64,000 bases of DNA from contig JAUVDV010000020.1 of assembly GCA_030595125.1 (NCBI GenBank), positions 1 to 64,000 on the forward strand. Reading direction: 5' to 3'. Position numbers and translations under genes: made by a program. The stretch's first letter is position 1; the number at the start of each line of letters is the position of its first letter. Source of the DNA: Deltaproteobacteria bacterium (lineage in GTDB: Bacteria; Myxococcota_A; Polyangia; JAAYKL01). Of the stretch, positions 18,092 to 26,341 are shown piece after piece. The notes beneath the pieces were generated by a model, which had not been told where the DNA came from, ran no database searches, and was given only the letters and a program-made list of their open reading frames with translations.

Positions 18092-18625
18092 ATGTCGATT
18101 TACAGGGTAATCACAATGCATCGGCTGTGCGCGGTGGCCGGTTGCCTCGGGCTGCTTTTTTTCTTTTCTTGCTGTGACGATGAGCCCAGCAACGTGGAAT
18201 GCGAGCAGAGCTGCGCGGGGAATTATGCCGACGCGGTCGATTCCTGCGAAGAGAACGCGGCGACCTGCATGGGGGACTGTTCGAGCCCCGATGACACATC
18301 TTGCATGTGGGATTGCGAAGACTACGAGTTCGAATGCAATATGGCGATGATCATGTGCATGTCAGGGTGCCCCTGCCTCGAGGCCTCACAGCACTGCGTA
18401 TTGGGCTGCGACAGCGAAGACATGGATTGTCTGACGGCCTGTTCGAGCGACTACGTGGATTGCGCCGGCGTCGACTCCGCATACAACTGTGTCAATCTCT
18501 GCTCGCCGGTGAAGAGCGGTTGTGTATGGGACTGCGAGGACAACTTTACGGACATGCCCGGATATCTGGATTGCAGAGCCGAGTGCCATCATACGTTCAG
18601 GGAGTGTCTCAACGATTGCGTGTGA
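18092..18625 (+). CDS. Cys-rich lipoprotein with repeated Cx3C pairs
   Basis: A 177-residue protein with a signal peptide ending in FFFSCC, a usable lipobox. The mature part has about two dozen cysteines arranged mostly as Cx3C pairs about every 12-25 residues (CEQSC, CMGDC, CMWDC, CVLGC, CLTAC, CVNLC, CVWDC, CRAEC, CLNDC). Spaced Cx3C pairs resemble disulfide-clamped helical hairpins. No family name is assigned. The acidic composition and anchor suggest a periplasmic or surface role. GGGGAG precedes ATG 18092. Confidence 0.7.
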   Translation: MSIYRVITMHRLCAVAGCLGLLFFFSCCDDEPSNVECEQSCAGNYADAVDSCEENAATCMGDCSSPDDTSCMWDCEDYEFECNMAMIMCMSGCPCLEASQHCVLGCDSEDMDCLTACSSDYVDCAGVDSAYNCVNLCSPVKSGCVWDCEDNFTDMPGYLDCRAECHHTFRECLNDCV

Positions 18626-18710
18626 CACCTCGTTGGATTAGGCAGATGAATGACTGGAACGCCGGGCAAGTGATATATGATGGGTATTGATTTTAGGAGC
18701 AGCCCAGGCC

Positions 18711-19910
18711 ATGCGTAAAAATGCCCGTATAGCAGTTACTGGAGTAGGAGCTGTCAGCGCGGTGGGTTCCAACAACGCTGCCTTCCTCAATGCACTCTCC
18801 ACCGGAACTTCCAACTTTGGTCCTAGCATCCGTCATGAGTTGGATTTCGATTCGGTTGTTTGCGAAGCGAGTGAAGAGTGTTTCAGGGAACACGGACATG
18901 ACGAATTGGATAGTCCCACGGGACGGCTTTGCCTGGCCGCCGCTCACGAGTGCATTACCAATGCACACCCTTCGGACGCGGGGAAACCGGACGGCCTCAT
19001 CCTCGGCACAAGCACTGGCGGACAGGCTATGAGCGAGGCAGCAATTCTGGCTCTTGTTGATGGTAAAAGTCTCCCTTCTTACAACTATCGCGGCCAAGGA
19101 AGCATTGCTTCTCCCGCACGTTTAGTGGCACGAGATCTGGACATCCGGGGACCGGTGCAAACCCTCTCTACCGCCTGCACCTCAGCGGCGAACGCCATCG
19201 CAATGGCAATCACATGGCTTTGCAGTGGAAGGTGCAATAGGGTTCTGGCAGGCGGAGGCGACGCCCTCTGCTACACAACACTAACCATCTTTCACTTGCT
19301 GGAACTAACCGGCCCAACCATGTGCACGCCTTTCCATCAAGACCGCAAAGGCATGACATTGGCTGATGGCGCCGGATTTCTACTTTTGGAACGCTTGGAT
19401 GACGTGGTTGCGCGAAATCAGATTCCCATTGCCGAACTCTACGGCGCCGGCATGAGCAGTGACGCATATCACATGACCGCCCCTTCCGAAGACGGAGCCG
19501 GCGCAGAACTGGCCATGCGAAGGGCATTGATTTCGGCGGGCATTGAACCTGGAGATATTGATCATATCAACGCCCACGGAACCGGCACCAGTCTCAACGA
19601 CAAAGCAGAAGCCCGCGCCATCAACCGTGTCTTCGGCAAAGACGTACCCGTCATGTCGTGTAAAGGCCTGACTGGACATGCGATCGGTGGCGCTGGAGGG
19701 ATCGAAGCGATTGCTTCTATCTACTCCGTTATGGAAGGTCGTGCTTTTGTCAATGTCGGCGCATCAGAACCGGCATCCGATTGTCCTGTCTCATTGGTTC
19801 CAGCCGGCGGCCTACAACTGGGAGGGTCTCCGGTCATTATTTCAAACTCGTTTGCATTTGGCGGAAACAACACATCTCTGGTCTTCGGTACTCCAAGGGA
19901 GGTCCGCTGA
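18711..19910 (+). CDS. Beta-ketoacyl-ACP synthase (FabF-like ketosynthase)
   Basis: A 399-residue condensing enzyme. The active-site cysteine lies in TLSTACTSAANA, with the two histidines in NAHGTGTSLND and GLTGHAIGGAGG, so the Cys-His-His triad is complete. Such enzymes elongate acyl chains on ACP. No ACP, reductase, dehydratase or fatty-acid gene is nearby. Its stop overlaps the start of a degenerate ketosynthase, as in KS-alpha/chain-length-factor pairs of type II polyketide and aryl-polyene systems. ATG 18711 is chosen; a TTG at 18687 is possible. Sequence here is somewhat less GC-rich than upstream. Confidence 0.88.
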   Translation: MRKNARIAVTGVGAVSAVGSNNAAFLNALSTGTSNFGPSIRHELDFDSVVCEASEECFREHGHDELDSPTGRLCLAAAHECITNAHPSDAGKPDGLILGTSTGGQAMSEAAILALVDGKSLPSYNYRGQGSIASPARLVARDLDIRGPVQTLSTACTSAANAIAMAITWLCSGRCNRVLAGGGDALCYTTLTIFHLLELTGPTMCTPFHQDRKGMTLADGAGFLLLERLDDVVARNQIPIAELYGAGMSSDAYHMTAPSEDGAGAELAMRRALISAGIEPGDIDHINAHGTGTSLNDKAEARAINRVFGKDVPVMSCKGLTGHAIGGAGGIEAIASIYSVMEGRAFVNVGASEPASDCPVSLVPAGGLQLGGSPVIISNSFAFGGNNTSLVFGTPREVR

Positions 19911-20848
19911 TGACACTATTTATTCACGGTATCGGGCATATCTGCGCTGGTATCGATGAACCTCATAACAAGTCGACCAAGCGTCTGGAGGAGATCCACA
20001 TCTCCAAATGGGCAAAGGGATCCGTTCGGCGAAGAATGGGAAGACCGGCGCAAATGGCCTTTGTCGCAGCAAAACGGGCTCTCGAAAACGCCCGTCTTGA
20101 TAACTCCGACCAAATAGCAATCGTGACTGCTTCGTCACTCGGGGATACCTCTGTTGGATTGGACACGCTTTCGGTACACAGAAGAACTATGGAGCGCAAA
20201 CTCCGAACATGGCTCCTGCCAAATGCAACACACAATGCCCCCGCCGGACACCTGTCAATAGCGCTCAAGAGCACCAGTCCTTCCCTGACGGTGAGCCACG
20301 GTTGGCTAAGCGCCGAGTCAGCTATTTCGGCCGCACATGATCTGATCGTTTCTGACACCTCAAGGTACGTCCTGGTCGTTGTCGGCGATGAAGCAGATCC
20401 CGAGTGGGGGGACCTCCTGCGGACATGGGGCGCAAATGAATGGGCCGACAGACTTGACGATGAACGGTTTCAGGAGGGCGCTGTCGCTCTGGTACTTGGC
20501 GGACAACCCGGAGAAAACGCTCTCGGGCGTATCCACAGTTTTGTCGAGCGGTGTGAAACCGAACCAATTGCGCTCAAGGGCGCCATGATGCGCCATCGTA
20601 TTGACCACAGTTCTTCAACCGAAGTGAGGATCAGGGCCAATGCGGGAGACCGGGATCTATTGCTTTCTTCTGCCGAAGCACTTGAACGTTCAGAAAACGA
20701 GATCCACATGGAAGAGGCAGGCGCCGGCACTTCGCAAACAGGTCCTCTTGCAATCCTTGCGAAGCACGTTGAAAACGACAATTCTTCTGATCTTCTCTTC
20801 ATCTCCCGCGAGATGGACGATCTGGCCGTTTTGCACTGGAGCCGCTGA
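19910..20848 (+). CDS. Degenerate ketosynthase-like protein (chain-length-factor type)
   Basis: A 312-residue protein with a ketosynthase-like N-terminal region (GRPAQMAFVAAKRALENA...IVTASSLGDTSVG). At the position of the nucleophile it reads TVSHGWLSAESA instead of TACTSA, so the catalytic cysteine is gone. The C-terminal half is shorter than in true ketosynthases. It starts at ATG 19910, one base into the TGA of the active ketosynthase, behind GGGAGG. A non-catalytic partner that sets chain length is the likeliest reading. Confidence 0.72.
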   Translation: MTLFIHGIGHICAGIDEPHNKSTKRLEEIHISKWAKGSVRRRMGRPAQMAFVAAKRALENARLDNSDQIAIVTASSLGDTSVGLDTLSVHRRTMERKLRTWLLPNATHNAPAGHLSIALKSTSPSLTVSHGWLSAESAISAAHDLIVSDTSRYVLVVVGDEADPEWGDLLRTWGANEWADRLDDERFQEGAVALVLGGQPGENALGRIHSFVERCETEPIALKGAMMRHRIDHSSSTEVRIRANAGDRDLLLSSAEALERSENEIHMEEAGAGTSQTGPLAILAKHVENDNSSDLLFISREMDDLAVLHWSR

Positions 20849-20912
20849 TTCTCAGCGAAACCGAACTGACGACTCGAGGGGAAAAGAGGTCAATGCCCAA
20901 GGAGGATGCGCT

Positions 20913-20972
20913 CTATTTGATCTTCCCCTCGACAACGTCGATTTCTTCACCGATGCGGTCGAGGACTTCGGC
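20913..20972 (-). pseudogene. Remnant of a DsbA-like gene 3' end
   Basis: Read on the minus strand, 19 codons plus a TAG stop match the end of the intact DsbA-like gene at 22665-22724: 16 of 19 residues are identical and the other three are Ile/Val or Leu/Ile swaps. 51 of 57 bases agree. Upstream of this patch the similarity ends and the reading frame soon meets a stop. The conservative changes suggest a formerly working paralogue. It sits immediately beyond the stop of the ABC-F gene, which is therefore bracketed by two related gene ends. Confidence 0.8.
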
Positions 20973-20991
20973 ATTTGGCGCATCAAGCAGG

Positions 20992-22614
20992 TTAGCTGGC
21001 TGTCGTTTTGCTCAAGTAGTACTCGTAATTGCCTTCGAAAACCTGCATCCGGCCATGGTCGATTTCAAAAACCCTGCCCACGAGTGATCTCAGGAAATGC
21101 CTGTCATGACTCACCATAACCACGGTACCAGTGAATCTCTGCAACGCATTTAAAAGGATCATTCGTGACTGAATATCCAAATGGTTTGTGGGCTCGTCAA
21201 GAATGAGAAGATTGAGTGGTCGCCCCAAAAGAGTCGCCAGGACAACACGGCTTTTCTCACCGCCGGAGAGAGTTTCAATTTTTTTGTCCGCGGTTTCTCC
21301 CTGAAAAAGAAATGCCCCACAGAGACTGCGAATTATGCCGTTGGTCGCGAGGGGCATCACCTCCTGCACAGTTTCGAAGATTGTCTTTTTGAGACTGAGA
21401 AGCTCCATGGCATCCTGGCTGAAATAGCCGACGTTAACGTTTGCGCCGATGACAATTTCACCATCGGTTGGTTCGGTCTGGCCTGCAAGAACCTTTAAAA
21501 AAGTTGACTTGCCTGCGCCGTTGATTCCCACGACAGCAATCTTTTCTTGTCTGCGTATCAGTCCTGACAGGCCGCTGAAAACCAACGCCCCCCCGCCATC
21601 CGAAAGCGTCCATTCCTTCTTCAGGTTTTTAATTTTTACGACGTCATCTCCACTGCGAGGAGGCTCGTTGAACTGAAAACGAACAACTTTTTCCTCGGCT
21701 GGGATCTCGATGCGTTCAATTTTATCCAGCTTCTTGATGCGCGATTGCACCTGGGCGGCGTGTGAAACTCGGGCGGCAAACCGCGCTATGAATGCCTCGT
21801 CTTTGGCCAGCATCTCCTGCTGCCGCCGATGGCTCGCAATAAGCTGCTCGCGCCGGATCTCACGCTCCTTGAGATAGAAGTCATAGTTGCCGCTATACGT
21901 GGTGATAGTTTTGTTTGCCAACTCCACAATGCGCGTAACCGATCTGTTCATGAAATCCCGGTCATGGCTGGTCATCAGGAGCGCACCTTTAAACTCCTGT
22001 GATAGCCATTCCTCAAGCCAGAGAATTGATTCTATATCCAGATGATTTGTTGGTTCATCCAGCAAAAGAACATCTGGATTCAACGCGAGAATGCGAGCCA
22101 GCGCAATGCGCATTCTCCATCCGCCGCTGAACGATTCCACAGAACGACCATAATCAGTTGGTCCTATGCCAAGACCTGTAAGAACAGTTTGAGCTCTGTT
22201 TTCCAGGTCGTAACCACCACCGTGTTCAAACGCGTCGACGGCCACGCCGTACTTCTCCAGCAATGACGTCATCTCGTGGTCATCCAGTGGTTCACTCATG
22301 GCCTTTTCCATGGATTTGATTTCTTTGCCGAGAGAAACCACCTTTTCAGCAACAGCGACTACTTCCTCCAGTGCGCTACGTCCCTTCATGTCGTAGACGT
22401 TTTGAGAAAAGTAACCGACGACGGTCCGTTTTCCCTTGCTTATCTCGCCTGTATCTGACCTCTCAAGGCCGGCTAAAAGCCTGAAAATGGTGGTTTTTCC
22501 GCTGCCGTTGGCGCCGACAAGACCGGTGCGGCTGCCCGGGGGGATTTGAAATCCGGAGTTTCGGAAAAGAATCTGATCACCATGCTGAACCGCAATATTT
22601 GAAGCGTGAATCAT
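20992..22614 (-). CDS. ABC-F family ATPase
   Basis: A 540-residue soluble protein with two ATP-binding cassettes and no membrane helices. Walker A motifs are GANGSGKTT and GINGAGKST; signature motifs are FSGGWRMR and LSGGEKSR; Walker B segments are VLLLDEPTNHLD and LLILDEPTNHLD. A charged linker (~240-310) joins the cassettes, as in ABC-F proteins that act at the ribosomal E site. There is no long C-terminal extension. Whether it is a housekeeping factor (Uup/EttA/YbiT-like) or a ribosome protector cannot be told. ATG 22614 has no good ribosome-binding site; it lies right beside a 12-base tandem repeat and a palindrome. Confidence 0.92.
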   Translation of the reverse strand: MIHASNIAVQHGDQILFRNSGFQIPPGSRTGLVGANGSGKTTIFRLLAGLERSDTGEISKGKRTVVGYFSQNVYDMKGRSALEEVVAVAEKVVSLGKEIKSMEKAMSEPLDDHEMTSLLEKYGVAVDAFEHGGGYDLENRAQTVLTGLGIGPTDYGRSVESFSGGWRMRIALARILALNPDVLLLDEPTNHLDIESILWLEEWLSQEFKGALLMTSHDRDFMNRSVTRIVELANKTITTYSGNYDFYLKEREIRREQLIASHRRQQEMLAKDEAFIARFAARVSHAAQVQSRIKKLDKIERIEIPAEEKVVRFQFNEPPRSGDDVVKIKNLKKEWTLSDGGGALVFSGLSGLIRRQEKIAVVGINGAGKSTFLKVLAGQTEPTDGEIVIGANVNVGYFSQDAMELLSLKKTIFETVQEVMPLATNGIIRSLCGAFLFQGETADKKIETLSGGEKSRVVLATLLGRPLNLLILDEPTNHLDIQSRMILLNALQRFTGTVVMVSHDRHFLRSLVGRVFEIDHGRMQVFEGNYEYYLSKTTAS

Positions 22615-22618
22615 CGCT

Positions 22619-22658
22619 GGTACTCGATGGGGTACTCGATGGGGTCAGGCCTGACCCC
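22619..22658. repeat. 12-base tandem repeat plus REP-like 18-base palindrome
   Basis: GGTACTCGATGG is repeated head to tail at 22619-22630 and 22631-22642, running into the perfect palindrome GGGGTCAGGCCTGACCCC (22641-22658). It lies between the DsbA-like stop and the ABC-F start. Such short perfect palindromes are typical of REP elements. A near-identical half (GGGGTCAGGCCCGACC) is found at 54384-54399 inside a coding sequence. No RAYT-type transposase is in the window. Confidence 0.7.
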
Positions 22659-22664
22659 AAATGC

Positions 22665-23531
22665 CTACTTGATCTTCCCCTCGACAATGTCGATTTCTTC
22701 ACCGAGGCGATCGAGGATTTCAGCATAGTCGTTCAGTCCCACAAATACTTTCCCGTTGATGAAGAAGGTGGGCGTTCCGTCGACGCCGTATCGCATGCCC
22801 TCGAGCTTGTCCTTTTCGATGAACTTCATCACCTTAGGGTCCTTCATGTCCGCCTTGAACTTTGCGATGTCCATCCCGACCTGTTGCGCGTAATTGAGGA
22901 TATCGTCGTCATCGAGATCGGAGCGATTGGCGTACATCAAGCTGTACATCTGCCAGAACTTGCCCTGCTTCATCGATGCTACACCTGCCAGCGCCGATGC
23001 GACTCCTTTGGAGTGGCTGCGCACCGGGAAGAACTTGTAATAATGCACCACCTTGCCGCCGAACTTCTTATCGAGTTTCTTGAGCTTGGGGGCAAGATAC
23101 GCGCAAAAAGGGCACTGAAAGCACGCGTACTCCACGATAACCACCTTGGCCGCCTTGCCCCCCATGCTTGGATGACCTGACAGGTTTGGGCTGAAAGTCT
23201 CCTGCGGAAACGCCGATTCCACGCGCTTGGCGATGCCCCTCTTTATGAAGTCGTCCTGCTTCTTCTTTCTTACCATTCGCACAACGAAACCCGCGTGGCG
23301 ACGCGCCGTCTGGTCTCCTTTGGCCATGCACACGGCAATAGTGCCCGTGCATCCGCGAGTGTTCTTCAGGCGGTTCAGGTTGTCTTTGACCCGCTGTTTC
23401 TGTTCCGCGTTCAACTTGCCGGGATTGGCCCCGACTACTTTGTCCCAGGCGATATCGTCAGCGGAGGCGACTGCGGATCCCAGGACGAAAGCGGTGAAGA
23501 GAACCGGAAAAACAATCTTGCTGCTACGCAT
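22665..23531 (-). CDS. DsbA-like thiol-disulfide oxidoreductase
   Basis: A 288-residue exported protein: Sec signal (ending GSAVASADD), a ~95-residue helical N-terminal region with two cysteines (RGCTGTIAVC), then a thioredoxin/DsbA domain. The active site is CPFC in ACFQCPFCAYLAPK, with cis-proline GTPTFFING. It should form or isomerise disulfides in the periplasm, which suits the many Cys-rich exported proteins nearby. It overlaps the MauE-like gene by 8 bases, last in a three-gene operon. Confidence 0.9.
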   Translation of the reverse strand: MRSSKIVFPVLFTAFVLGSAVASADDIAWDKVVGANPGKLNAEQKQRVKDNLNRLKNTRGCTGTIAVCMAKGDQTARRHAGFVVRMVRKKKQDDFIKRGIAKRVESAFPQETFSPNLSGHPSMGGKAAKVVIVEYACFQCPFCAYLAPKLKKLDKKFGGKVVHYYKFFPVRSHSKGVASALAGVASMKQGKFWQMYSLMYANRSDLDDDDILNYAQQVGMDIAKFKADMKDPKVMKFIEKDKLEGMRYGVDGTPTFFINGKVFVGLNDYAEILDRLGEEIDIVEGKIK

Positions 23532-24000
23532 TTTGTCTTCTCCTTGCCAGCAGATGGTCCAGAGTGAACCGATCCGGGCGCATGTAGACGATGGCGGCTC
23601 CGAGCACCAGGAAGATAGCGTCTCTCACGATCAGGTTGGCATCCATTTCCTCTCCCGCCTCTGCGGAAGCGAAGCAGCCGCATTGCAGGTGCAGATCCGC
23701 CGCAAGGGCCATCGCTATGGCCACGATGAACATGACGTTCATCCCGCAGGTCAAGAGCGCCGACGCCCGTGTGAGGAACCCGACGATGAGGAGCAAGCCG
23801 ACGACCAGTTCCACCCAGGGCAGGATGATTGTCTGCAGATTCACCAGGCTCAGAGGAAGAATCTGATACGTGGCCACCTGAAGCCCGAACTCGTACGGAT
23901 TGTATATCTTGTGGATGCACGCCCAGATGAACGTGACGGCCAGGGCCAATCTGATGGCGGTGCTCACACCATCCTTGATCAAGTCTTTATGAATGGCCAT
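23524..24000 (-). CDS. MauE/DoxX-like membrane protein
   Basis: A 158-residue protein with four transmembrane helices (IRLALAVTFIWACIHKI, the LQTIILPWVELVVGLLL region, LTCGMNVMFIVAIAMALA, DAIFLVLGAAIVYM). A CGC motif in LHLQCGCF sits at the membrane edge, as in MauE-type proteins thought to help oxidative folding. Start ATG 24000 shares one base with the upstream rhodanese stop. With a DsbA-like partner next, a role in passing electrons to or from periplasmic thiols is plausible, but inferred. Confidence 0.8.
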   Translation of the reverse strand: MAIHKDLIKDGVSTAIRLALAVTFIWACIHKIYNPYEFGLQVATYQILPLSLVNLQTIILPWVELVVGLLLIVGFLTRASALLTCGMNVMFIVAIAMALAADLHLQCGCFASAEAGEEMDANLIVRDAIFLVLGAAIVYMRPDRFTLDHLLARRRQNA

Positions 24001-24542
24001 CAGTTTGCTCCTACGCTTTCTTTGACCGTCTTGATGCCCGTTTTCTTCAATTCCTCCATCCCTCCCTCGAGGTGTTTTACGCCCTTGATTTCTGATTCCA
24101 CGAGTTGCAGAGCCAGCGGCTTTGCGAAATCTACCTTCTGCTGTGGGGACGCGGGATCCTGGAAAACTCCGTAAACGATGATCCTCGTGGCTTTTTTGGC
24201 CGAGGTCTGTTCCTTGATCATGGCGATGTCTTGCTCGGACGCGCCGAAAAGGGCCGAATACGGAATGTTGATCGCCCCGTCCACATGCTCCTGTGCATAT
24301 GCCTCGATGGGTCTCGCGTCCACGTACAGAACCACCTCGTGCGCGGATCCCAGGAGATCGGCAGCGCTTGCCGCCTCCGAATCGGCCTCGGAATCCCTGC
24401 ACGGCGCAAAGATATCGTACTCTACGTCCGTGATCAGCGGTATCCCGTCGGGTCGGGCCAGGTTGGTCGCGACGGCCACCCCGGCGGACGCGGCCGTTAC
24501 GATCGCCGCCTGAAGAATGACAACTAGAACAGTTCTGAGCAT
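24000..24542 (-). CDS. Rhodanese-like domain protein, probably non-catalytic
   Basis: A 180-residue exported protein: hydrophobic N-terminus (VLVVILQAAIVTAASAGVAVA) and a rhodanese fold (VVLYVDARPIEAYAQEHVDGAINIPYSAL). In active rhodaneses a cysteine follows the fifth strand; here the place reads RIIVYGVFQDPAS, with glycine. So sulfur transfer by the usual mechanism is unlikely and a binding role is more probable. AGGAGG precedes the start. It is the first gene of the rhodanese-MauE-DsbA operon. Confidence 0.8.
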   Translation of the reverse strand: MLRTVLVVILQAAIVTAASAGVAVATNLARPDGIPLITDVEYDIFAPCRDSEADSEAASAADLLGSAHEVVLYVDARPIEAYAQEHVDGAINIPYSALFGASEQDIAMIKEQTSAKKATRIIVYGVFQDPASPQQKVDFAKPLALQLVESEIKGVKHLEGGMEELKKTGIKTVKESVGAN

Positions 24543-24664
24543 TTGCTACCTCCTGTCGACGCCTCTACGATATTTCCTTACATATCCGACCGCAAGCCCA
24601 AGTTCCAAAGCTCAAGATTTTGAAATTGTCGAGAATATGTAATGATAAGTATACGAGATACATC

Positions 24665-26296
24665 ATGTCGCCAGAATCAAACATCGGTCGGGTCCTAGGG
24701 AACAAATATGAAATTGTTCGTGTTCTGGGCGTAGGTGGCATGGGCGCGGTGTTCGAGGTCCGTCACCGCCTCATCAACCGACGGTTCGCTGTCAAGTTGC
24801 TCCACGCGGAGTACGCCTCTGACGAGGACGTGGTGGAGCGGTTCAAGCGGGAGGCCACCAACACCGCCGCCATCGGCCACGACAACATCGTGGAAATTAC
24901 CGACATGGGTATGAGCGACACTGGCGAACTCTACATCGTGATGGAGTTCCTCGCCGGCCGCGATCTATTCAAGGTTCTGGAGGAATGCAGTGTGATGGAG
25001 ACCGACAAGGCCTGTCACATCGTACTCCAGGTCCTCTCGGCGTTGGAAGCGGCTCACAAGCAGGGAATCGTTCACCGGGATCTCAAACCCGGCAATATTT
25101 TCATCATAGATCGCAACGGTGAGGATTTCGTCAAGCTGGTGGATTTCGGAATCTCCAAGGTGCGCGCTACCGAAGGCGGGTCTCAAAAAGGCCTGACCCG
25201 TACAGGCCAACTCCTTGGCACGCCTTCGTACATGTCCCCCGAGCAGGCCCGGGGAGATTCGGACATCACCTCCGGCACCGACATCTATTCGATGGGGGTC
25301 ATCCTGTTCGAAGCGCTCACCGGAGAGCGACCGTTCGAGGCCGATGGCTACGTGAATCTGTTGATGAAGATCCTCCTGGAGGAGAACCCTGATCCCCTGT
25401 CCGTCAACCCCGATATGGATCCCGAGCTCGCCGCGATCATTCTCAAGGCAATGGCAAAGGACCCTGCCGACCGCTACGAAAATGCAACCGAGTTCATACG
25501 CGCCATCTTGCCGTATTCGCCGAACACGTCCGAGATCATCGGCTACGACGTTGAACAGCTACGCGATCAGGCAGCCGATGTCGGTCCGGCCGGTTTGACC
25601 GGAACGCCGGGTCCCGGCCGCCTCATGACCACCCCTCTGGAGCTGTCCGACACCAGGGGCGGGCAACCTCGTGGCGGTGGAAAAAAGTCGCTCGCTGTGG
25701 GCATCTTCGTCGTGGCGGCGCTCGCTGTCATGGGCGCGTTGTTTTTTGGGCCTGACGGAAAGGGCGGCGATGAGATTCGTGCTCCCTCGAAACCTTCAGA
25801 ACCTGCTCCGATAACTATTCCAGGGAAACAAGAGACTCCGGCTTCAGCGACACCCGTGGAGACGCCTGTGGAGGCCCCGGTGGAAACCGAGGCTCCGGAG
25901 GAATCGCCACAGGCCGAGCCGCAGACCGCGAAGAGAAAGAAGATCAAGCTGCGTATCGGCGTTAGCCCGTCAGGCGCCGAGATCTTCCTCGACGGTAAGA
26001 GCATTGGTGTGGGATCCACCGATCTCGTCCTGCGCACCGACGACGACGAGCATGTGATCGAGGTCACTGCATCAAACCACGTCGGGGAGAAGAAGAAGAT
26101 CTCCCTGAAGGACCACAAGACCCTCGTGTTCAAGCTGAAAAAGATGAAATCGGAGACTCCCAAAGATTCCAAGAAAGTAACTATTACCGAGGTGGACGAA
26201 CCTGCGGCTCCCAAGCCCGCAGCGCCGGAGCCCAAACCCGATCCCGTCCCCGCAGAAAAACAGAAACGGGAGATCGACGAAGCCGAACCCTGGTAA
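24665..26296 (+). CDS. Transmembrane Ser/Thr protein kinase with PEGA domain
   Basis: A 543-residue Hanks-type kinase. The glycine loop is LGVGGMGAVFEV, the ATP lysine is in FAVKLLH, the catalytic loop is HRDLKPGNIF and the metal-binding motif is DFGIS; an SPEQ segment follows the activation loop. After the kinase (~residues 10-285) there is a Pro/Gly linker, one membrane helix (~350-372), an acidic linker, and a PEGA domain (~425-490) ending in a Lys/Pro tail. The kinase should be cytoplasmic and PEGA outside. ATG 24665 is preferred; a TTG at 24620 is also open. It is divergent from the rhodanese operon. Confidence 0.93.
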   Translation: MSPESNIGRVLGNKYEIVRVLGVGGMGAVFEVRHRLINRRFAVKLLHAEYASDEDVVERFKREATNTAAIGHDNIVEITDMGMSDTGELYIVMEFLAGRDLFKVLEECSVMETDKACHIVLQVLSALEAAHKQGIVHRDLKPGNIFIIDRNGEDFVKLVDFGISKVRATEGGSQKGLTRTGQLLGTPSYMSPEQARGDSDITSGTDIYSMGVILFEALTGERPFEADGYVNLLMKILLEENPDPLSVNPDMDPELAAIILKAMAKDPADRYENATEFIRAILPYSPNTSEIIGYDVEQLRDQAADVGPAGLTGTPGPGRLMTTPLELSDTRGGQPRGGGKKSLAVGIFVVAALAVMGALFFGPDGKGGDEIRAPSKPSEPAPITIPGKQETPASATPVETPVEAPVETEAPEESPQAEPQTAKRKKIKLRIGVSPSGAEIFLDGKSIGVGSTDLVLRTDDDEHVIEVTASNHVGEKKKISLKDHKTLVFKLKKMKSETPKDSKKVTITEVDEPAAPKPAAPEPKPDPVPAEKQKREIDEAEPW

Positions 26297-26341
26297 AATA
26301 AGCGCGTGGCATGATCGTTTTTTGAATGGGGGCCAGGGACG

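Noticed and set aside
23524-24402. Extended 292-codon form of the MauE-like protein
   Set aside because: The part above 24000 is out-of-frame rhodanese sequence; ATG 24000 gives a normal four-helix protein.
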